From assembly GCA_903827735.1 (NCBI GenBank), contig CAIKJM010000034.1, positions 1-19,684 of the forward strand: a DNA stretch of 19,684 bases. Direction: 5' to 3'. Source of the stretch: an uncultured Rhodanobacter sp. GTDB lineage: Bacteria > Pseudomonadota > Gammaproteobacteria > Xanthomonadales > Rhodanobacteraceae. Made by a program: the position numbers and the translations under genes. Position 1 is the stretch's first letter; each line of letters opens with the position of its first letter. Positions 14,874 to 19,684 of this stretch are shown in pieces. The notes beneath the pieces were generated by a model. It saw only the letters and a program-made list of their open reading frames with translations. It was not told where the DNA came from and searched no databases.

Positions 14874-16133
14874 ATGAGCAGCACAACGGCATTACCCCAC
14901 GTAATCATCATCGGCGGCGGGTTCGGTGGACTGAGCGCGGCGCGCGCGCTGCGCAAGGCGCCTGTGCGCATTACGTTGATCGATCGCACCAACCATCATC
15001 TGTTTCAGCCATTGCTGTACGAGGTCGCAACCGCAGGCTTATCCGGACCGGATATTGCCGCGCCGCTGCGGCATATCCTGCGCAAGCAGGCCAACATCAC
15101 TGTGCGCATGGAAACGGTCACCTCCATCGACGTAGCGAAGAAGCGCGTGTCGATGGGTGATGACGTGATGGCTTACGACTATCTCATCGTCGCCACCGGC
15201 TCCAGCCACGCTTATTTCGGCCACGACGACTGGGCCACCGATGCGCCGGGCATGAAGACGATGAACGATGCGCTGGCGATCCGCCGGCATATTCTCAACG
15301 CGTTCGAAGCGGCCGAGCGCGAGTCCGACCCTGCAAAGCGCGCCGGGTGGCTCAGCTTCGTGGTGATCGGCGCCGGGCCGACCGGCGTCGAGCTGGCCGG
15401 CACGCTGGCGGAGATTGCGCATCACACCTTGGCCAACGAATTTCGGGTCGCCGATCCGCATCAGGCGCAGATTCATCTGGTCGAAGCGGGCCCGCGCGTG
15501 CTGGCCTCGATGCCAGCCGATTTATCGGCCAAGGCGCAGCAGCAGCTGGAGCAGATGCTGGTGCGCGTGCATCTGAATTCGGCCGTCACCGGAGTCGGCG
15601 AAGACCAAGTGCAAATCGGCGAGCAGCGCATCGAGGCGCGCACCCTGGTCTGGGCGGCTGGTGTTGCTGCGTCGTCGCTAGGCAGGCAGCTGGACACGCC
15701 GTGCGACCGCGCCGGTCGCGTGCAGGTATCGCCCGATTTGTCGCTGCAGCAGCACCCGGAAGTCTTTGTGATCGGTGACTTGGCGCATCTGCAGCAGGAC
15801 GGCAAACCGGTACCGGCGCTGTCGCCTGCCGCCAAGCAGATGGGCGCGCATGCGGCTCAGATGATTTGCGAGCGCATGGCCGGCCGCGCCACGCGTGCAT
15901 TCCGCTACAAGGATTACGGCAGCTTTGCCACCATCGGTCGCGGTAAGGCCGTCGCTGATCTGCGTGGCCTCCATCTGTCCGGTCCCGTGGCGTGGTGGCT
16001 GTGGCTTGTCGTGCACATTTTCTTTCTGATCGGCTTCGGCAATCGCATGCTCATCACCACCGGCTGGGCCTGGTCGTATCTCACCTGGCAGCGCAACGCA
16101 CGGATCATCGTCGGCGGCGAATCACGAAAGTAG
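14874..16133 (+). CDS. ndh: Type II NADH dehydrogenase (NDH-2)
   Basis: A 419-residue peripheral membrane flavoprotein that passes electrons from NADH to quinone without pumping protons. The FAD motif is G14-G-G16-F-G-G19 (HVIIIGGGFGGLSAARALRK). The NADH motif is G166-A-G168-P-T-G171 (VVIGAGPTGVELAG). The second FAD contact is VFVIGDLAHL with D302. The C-terminal amphipathic/hydrophobic part WWLWLVVHIFFLIGFGNR (374-391) is the usual membrane attachment of the NDH-2 family. Start: ATG at 14874, with GAGG (14865-14868) 5 nt upstream, although the frame stays open back to 14421 in the opposite-strand SDR gene. Divergent from the SDR (250-bp gap) and convergent with the FNT transporter (8-bp gap). 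It could belong to the sulfide:quinone-reductase superfamily at large, but the motifs favour NDH-2. Confidence 0.93.
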   Translation: MSSTTALPHVIIIGGGFGGLSAARALRKAPVRITLIDRTNHHLFQPLLYEVATAGLSGPDIAAPLRHILRKQANITVRMETVTSIDVAKKRVSMGDDVMAYDYLIVATGSSHAYFGHDDWATDAPGMKTMNDALAIRRHILNAFEAAERESDPAKRAGWLSFVVIGAGPTGVELAGTLAEIAHHTLANEFRVADPHQAQIHLVEAGPRVLASMPADLSAKAQQQLEQMLVRVHLNSAVTGVGEDQVQIGEQRIEARTLVWAAGVAASSLGRQLDTPCDRAGRVQVSPDLSLQQHPEVFVIGDLAHLQQDGKPVPALSPAAKQMGAHAAQMICERMAGRATRAFRYKDYGSFATIGRGKAVADLRGLHLSGPVAWWLWLVVHIFFLIGFGNRMLITTGWAWSYLTWQRNARIIVGGESRK

Positions 16134-16141
16134 CGTGTTGG

Positions 16142-17050
16142 CTAGTCGCCGCCGCTGCGCACCTGCGCATGGCTGATCAGCGCGAAGATGAAACTGCCGC
16201 CGACGATATTGCCGGCCAGGGTGGGCAGCGCAAAGCGCAGCGCGTAGTCGGCAAAGCGGATGTCGCCCGCAAACACCAGATAAAGCGACTCCACCGTGCC
16301 CACGATGATGTGGGTAAAGCCGCCGATGGCGATCAGGTAGGTCACAATCACGATGATCGCGATCTTGGTTTTCTCGACCGACGGCAAGAGCCACACCAGG
16401 ATGGCGATCAGCCAGCCGGCGAGAATGCCCTTGGTGAACATCTGAAGCGGCGAGTTCTTCATCAGCTCCCTGCCGATATCGATGAAGGCCGATTGCGTAT
16501 CGCCGTCGAACTGCTGCAGATGCAGAACGCCGTAGGCAAACAGCGCCGCGCCGATCAGGTTGCCAACCAGCACGATGCTCCACATGCGCAGCAGCGAACC
16601 GAGCTTGCCTAGGCTGGGTTCGGTCATCAGCGGCAGCACTGCGGTCATGGTGTTTTCGGTAAACAGCTGTTGTCGCGCCAAGATCACCACGAGATAGCCG
16701 AAGCAGTAACCGAAATTTTCGATGAGGAACCGCCCGGGGAAATCGCCCAGATGCGTGTGGAGAAGACCTCGCGCCAGCAGCGAAAAACCCATCGACAGGC
16801 CGGCCGCCAGCGATGACCATCCCAATGCCGCGACCCCGCGCTTCAGCTCGTGCTCGCCCTCGCGGCGGATGATTTCATGCAGTACAGCGGCGCGCGGCGG
16901 GCGCTTTTCCTCGACGTCGCCCTGCTCATTGCCGGAGAGTGCAAAGCCGTCGCTGGAACCGATGTCATCCTGATCGGCTTTGCCGTCGTCTTCGTGTTGA
17001 TGGGATGGCTGATCTTTCACGCGCAGGCTCCGTTGATGGGCTTCGTCCAT
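16142..17050 (-). CDS. Formate/nitrite transporter (FNT) family channel, YfdC-like
   Basis: A 302-residue inner-membrane protein. Residues 1-55 are hydrophilic and rich in H, D, E and Q (a cytosolic tail). The FNT core follows with six membrane segments at about 74-93, 108-128, 155-177, 206-223, 228-250 and 272-294. The first half carries ARQQLFTENTMT (125-136), matching the omega-loop region; the second has GGFTHIIVGTVESLY with H247 at the position of the pore histidine of FocA. Asn/Gly in LAGNIVGGSFIFA (278-290) match the second repeat. The YfdC branch has no settled substrate; formate, nitrite or another small anion are possible. Start: ATG at 17050. The downstream end meets ndh tail to tail with 8 bp between stops. 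Confidence 0.9.
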   Translation of the reverse strand: MDEAHQRSLRVKDQPSHQHEDDGKADQDDIGSSDGFALSGNEQGDVEEKRPPRAAVLHEIIRREGEHELKRGVAALGWSSLAAGLSMGFSLLARGLLHTHLGDFPGRFLIENFGYCFGYLVVILARQQLFTENTMTAVLPLMTEPSLGKLGSLLRMWSIVLVGNLIGAALFAYGVLHLQQFDGDTQSAFIDIGRELMKNSPLQMFTKGILAGWLIAILVWLLPSVEKTKIAIIVIVTYLIAIGGFTHIIVGTVESLYLVFAGDIRFADYALRFALPTLAGNIVGGSFIFALISHAQVRSGGD

Positions 17051-17122
17051 CGAGCCACCGGACGCTCATGATGAATGGCGTGATGTATCGACAGCGTTCA
17101 TGCATTGGTAGCTTGAGAGTTT

Positions 17123-18582
17123 CTAGCCGGGAGCTGGCCGCTGTTTGGGTCGATACCCGCTGAGTTCATCGCCGGCGTCGTGCGCAAAGCCGGCGTGCCA
17201 GCGCATCGAACTGAGCGAGATCAGCGTCACCACGACGAAGGCGATGGAGAAGTCCATCAGATGCGGCTCGGCGTGGTCGCCCACGGCCATGGTCAGCTTC
17301 AGGATAAGCGCGCCGCTGCACACGCCCACGGAAAGCATCAGCTGCTGCAGCGTGGTGTACAGGCTGCTGGCCGCGCTGGTGCGCGAGTTGGGTACCGCCT
17401 CATAGGCGACGGTGTTGTAGGCGGCAAACTGAAACGACATGAAGGCGCCGCAGCAGAACAGCAGGGTGAACATCAGCCAGTCGGGCCAGCCCGGGCGGAA
17501 AAACGCGCAGACCGCGTAGCCCAGGCTGGAGAGCATGCCGTTGACCATCATGCCGCGGCGAAAGCCTGTCATTCGCAGCAGGCGTGGCGTCATGCTGCGC
17601 ATCACCAGCGCACCCAGCGAGGTGGCCAGAATCAGCTTGCCGCTGTGCACGGCCGACAGGCCGAAGCCGATCTGAAACATCAGCGGCAGCAGAAACGGCT
17701 GCGCGCCCTGCGTCACGCGCATCAACGAACCGGAGATCACCGACAGGCGGAAGGAGTCGATCTTCAGCAGCGACAGATCCATCAGCGGATCGGGCCGCCG
17801 CTTCGCATGCAGGACATAGGCCGCGCAGGCCGCGGTGCCGACGATGAGCAGGAGGAAGGCGCGCAGCAGGTCGGCGTTCTGCCCGATCGTTTCAAAGCCA
17901 AACAGCAGGCAGCCCAGGCCCACACCGCACAGGGCAAAACCGAGAAAATCGAAGCGCGACGGCGTCGATTCGCTGGGAATCTCCGGCACAAACCGGCGCA
18001 CCAGCCAGAAGCCGAGCAGGCCGATCGGCACGTTGATATAGAAGATCCAGCGCCAGCTGAGGTAGCTGACGATGAAGCCGCCCAGCGGCGGCCCGATTAG
18101 CGGCCCGAGAAACGCCGGCACCAGCGTCCACGACATCGCCGAGACGAGATTGCGCCGCTCCACTGTGCGCAGCAGGATCAGCCGCCCGATCGGCGCCATC
18201 ATCGCGCCACCGGCGCCCTGCAGCAGTCGCGCAGCCACCATCGCGGGCAGGCTGGTCGTCAATGAGCAAACGATTGAACCGGCGACGAATACGCCGATCG
18301 CCACGCTGAAAACGCGCCGCGCGCCAAAACGGTCGGCCATCGCACCGCTGGCTGGAATGAAGATCGCCAACATCAGCAGGTAGGAGGTAATCGCGATGCT
18401 CATCGCCGGCGCGGTCACGGCAAATCGTGCGCCATCGTCGGCAGCGCGGTGGCCAGCACGGTAGCGTCCATCTGCTCCATGAAGATGGCGCAGGCGACAA
18501 TCAGCGAGGTGACGCGGTAATCGGGAAACACCGGTGCCGGGGGAGCCGGCGCCACGGTTTCCTCAACGGAGGAGCTCGCCAC
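17123..18582 (-). pseudogene. DHA2-type MFS exporter (14-TM), broken by a one-base frameshift
   Basis: Two overlapping frames encode one MFS protein. The 55-residue N-terminal part (GTG 18582, with AAAGGA at 18589-18594, 6-nt spacing) holds the first membrane segment and the DHA2 hallmark MEQMDATVLATALPTMAHDL, then hits TGA at 18415-18417. The C-terminal part (GTG 18418, 431 residues) begins VTAPAMSIAITSYLLMLAIF, exactly the continuation expected in the -1 frame, and carries motif A (GAMADRFGARRVF) and motif C (GPLIGPPLGGFIVSYLSW, then IFYINVPIG). Adding one base between 18417 and 18418 joins them into a ~486-residue protein of normal DHA2 length. The stop and the second start overlap as GTGA, so re-initiation is possible. 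Substrates of such exporters are usually drugs or other toxic compounds; this one is unknown. A sequencing error is an alternative to a true pseudogene. Confidence 0.82.
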
Positions 18583-18967
18583 TAGAAATCCTTTGAGTGA
18601 GTAGCCCGTTCGGCACGGCGAGCCGGGGGGGAAGCCAGCCAGACCACTCAAGAAAGCGACGCCCGGTTCGCGCGTCGCAACACCTCAATTATTCGCCTGT
18701 GGGCGGGCCAGGACAAGCGCAGCGCTTTTCTCTGGCTGTGCTGGGCACAGCGGGGCGGTTTCAGTGCGCAAGCGCGCGCGCCCTGGGGCGAAGTAACGCA
18801 GCAAGCACAGGAGCCGCAGGTCGGTAACGTAAGATGCCGAAGATAAGACGACTTCGCCGATCGTTACGTTGACGGCGTGTCGAAAAACTTTCTTGGTGTG
18901 CCGGCAACAGAGCCTGCGCCTTGTTTTCGCTTCAGACGACTGCCTTCCACGCTGAGTTATCTACTCC
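18583..18967. other. 385-bp non-coding stretch with several hairpins
   Basis: No convincing gene is seen between the MFS start and the ABC ATPase start; the open frames here have no ribosome site or family text. Perfect stems are GCGACGC/GCGTCGC (18656-18662 and 18672-18678, followed by TTTCTT on the minus strand), AAGCG/CGCTT (18715-18719 and 18723-18727, with TT after it on the plus strand), GCTGTGC/GCACAGC (18735-18741 and 18745-18751, 3-nt loop) and AACGTAA/TTACGTT (18826-18832 and 18864-18870, enclosing CGAAG/CTTCG). Divergent promoters for the MFS and ABC genes must lie here. A structured RNA or an interspersed repeat is also possible. Confidence 0.5.
18656..18678 (-). terminator. Terminator-like hairpin upstream of the MFS gene
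   Basis: GC-rich 7-bp arms GCGACGC (18656-18662) and GCGTCGC (18672-18678) enclose 9 nt. On the minus strand the stem is followed by TTTCTT, a short U-rich tail. It would stop a transcript entering from the spacer before the MFS start and could be an attenuator or the end of a short RNA. The tail is short, so confidence is low. Confidence 0.3.
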
Positions 18968-19630
18968 ATGCTGACGGTGACATCGCTACGCAAGGCCGTA
19001 CCAGGCGGCCGGGTTCTTTTCCAGGACTTGAATCTGACGGTCGGCAAGGGACAGTTCGTCGCCATCACGGGCGAGTCCGGCGTCGGTAAATCGTCTCTGC
19101 TCAACCTGCTGGCCGGACTGGACCGGGCGGATGCCGGCTCGGTGGTGATCGACGGCACCGCGCTGGAGCCGCTGCAGGACGATGCGCTGACCCGGCTTCG
19201 GCGTGACCGGATCGGTTTCGTCTTTCAGGCCTTTCACGTGCTGCCGCACCTGGACCTGGCGCACAACGTGGCGCTGCCGCTGGTGCTGCAAAAGGTCGAC
19301 GCCCACGAGGCGCTGGCGACAGCGACTGGCATGCTCGAGGCGATCGGCCTGGGCGGGAGGGGCGCGGACTATCCGCGACAACTTTCCGGTGGCGAGTTGC
19401 AGCGCGTCGCTATCGCTCGCGCCTTGATCCATCGTCCAGGCCTGATTCTCGCCGACGAGCCGACCGGCAATCTGGATCCGGAAACGGCGGCGAAAGTCAT
19501 GGCGCTGTTTGTCGATCAGGTGCGCGAGGCTGGTGCCGCCGTAGTGCTGGTCACCCACTCGCCGGCCTCGGCAGCGGTGGCCGATCGTGTACTGCACCTC
19601 ACGCGCGACGGGCTGGTCGAGCATGGGTGA
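18968..19630 (+). CDS. ABC transporter ATP-binding protein (LolD/YbbA-like)
   Basis: A 220-residue nucleotide-binding subunit of the MacB/LolD/YbbA group. Walker A is G35-ESGVGKS-S43, Q-loop Q87 (FVFQAFHVLPHLDLAHNVALP, with the usual LolD-like LP-rich text), signature LSGGE 139-143, Walker B LILADEPTGNLD (159-170) and H-loop H197. Families with this text drive mechanotransmission with FtsX-type permeases, not import. The next frame overlaps its end by 8 bp and starts like a permease (YbbP or FtsX type), which favours a YbbA-YbbP pair over LolCDE, though this cannot be settled here. Start: ATG at 18968, the family N-terminus MLTVTSLRKAV; the upstream ribosome site is weak. Confidence 0.92.
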   Translation: MLTVTSLRKAVPGGRVLFQDLNLTVGKGQFVAITGESGVGKSSLLNLLAGLDRADAGSVVIDGTALEPLQDDALTRLRRDRIGFVFQAFHVLPHLDLAHNVALPLVLQKVDAHEALATATGMLEAIGLGGRGADYPRQLSGGELQRVAIARALIHRPGLILADEPTGNLDPETAAKVMALFVDQVREAGAAVVLVTHSPASAAVADRVLHLTRDGLVEHG

Positions 19631-19684
19631 GCGCGGGTCGCTGCCGCTGGTCGCGATGCGCTGGATGATCGTCAGCGAGTGGCG
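19623..19684 (+). CDS. N-terminus of the partner ABC permease, cut by window end
   Basis: ATG at 19623 lies inside the end of the ABC ATPase gene (8-bp overlap) and the frame stays open to the window edge. Only 20 residues are visible (MGERGSLPLVAMRWMIVSEW), a short polar start followed by an Arg/Trp-containing stretch as found just before the first membrane segment of YbbP/FtsX-type permeases. The overlap implies translational coupling with the ATPase. The identity is inferred from position. Confidence 0.6.
   Translation, partial: MGERGSLPLVAMRWMIVSEW

Noticed and set aside
13076..15160. 694-residue plus-strand open frame
   Set aside because: It runs antisense to the SDR gene and then out of frame over the ndh start. 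The composition is Arg/Gln/His-rich with no family text; the SDR and NDH-2 frames explain the DNA.
17180..18100. 306-residue plus-strand open frame opposite the MFS gene
   Set aside because: It is antisense to conserved MFS motifs and is made of Gln/His/Arg/Ala-rich text typical of a shadow frame.
18649..18651. TTG at 18651 as start of the MFS N-terminal part
   Set aside because: GTG at 18582 has an AAAGGA site 6 nt upstream, and the added 23 residues look unlike a transporter N-terminus.
18597..18827. Small plus-strand open frame in the 385-bp spacer
   Set aside because: It has no ribosome site and low-complexity Ser/Arg/Ala text, and it spans several hairpins.
18583..18967. Known structured RNA (SRP RNA, RNase P RNA, common riboswitch) in the spacer
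   Set aside because: I could not match the conserved core sequences of these RNAs by eye; no claim is made.

Overview
The window is a GC-rich, gene-dense stretch of bacterial chromosome. Gene content (PbpC, CsaA, NDH-2, a TlpA/CATCGC-barrel/DUF2946 cluster, a sorbosone-dehydrogenase-like lipoprotein), GTG and TTG starts and base composition suggest a gammaproteobacterium of the Xanthomonadales, possibly Rhodanobacteraceae. That placement is my inference from protein flavour, not a database result. I saw no rRNA, tRNA, CRISPR array, insertion sequence or phage gene. This looks like an ordinary chromosomal region, not an island.

Layout. Bases 1-3815 (+): the 3' part of pbpC (peptidoglycan synthase), a DAO-type FAD oxidoreductase, and 9 bp later a CsaA-like tRNA-binding protein. 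Bases 3823-11612 (-): eight consecutive genes. In transcription order they are a PQQ/sorbosone-dehydrogenase-like lipoprotein, an aldo/keto reductase, a PIG3-type quinone oxidoreductase (65 bp after it, probable operon), a DUF2946 protein, a CATCGC-motif outer-membrane barrel, a TlpA thioredoxin-like protein, a pirin and an MBL-fold hydrolase. Bases 11785-13012 (+): a small acidic-linker protein of unknown function, then a stand-alone YlmA/ModF-type ABC ATPase. Bases 13043-14623 (-): an unusual SDR with an N-terminal zinc-ribbon-like segment. Bases 14874-16133 (+): type II NADH dehydrogenase. Bases 16142-17050 (-): formate/nitrite-type transporter. Bases 17123-18582 (-): a DHA2-type MFS exporter broken by a one-base frameshift. 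Bases 18968-19684 (+): LolD/YbbA-type ABC ATPase overlapping the start of its likely permease, which runs off the window.

How the genes fit together. Many encode redox or envelope functions. The most coherent unit is DUF2946 - CATCGC barrel - TlpA: three exported, Cys/His/Met-bearing proteins in a row, a set suggestive of copper or periplasmic thiol handling. The reductases, pirin and MBL hydrolase are compatible with electrophile or quinone detoxification, but nothing in the sequence proves a shared pathway.

I did not find a clear novel defence or mobile system. The best leads are the zinc-ribbon SDR with an altered active site, the frameshifted MFS gene, the metal/thiol trio, and several spacers with perfect inverted repeats. 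The densest are the pirin-MBL spacer (4762-4916), the leader of the YlmA-like ATPase (12135-12195) and the 385-bp non-coding stretch at 18583-18967.
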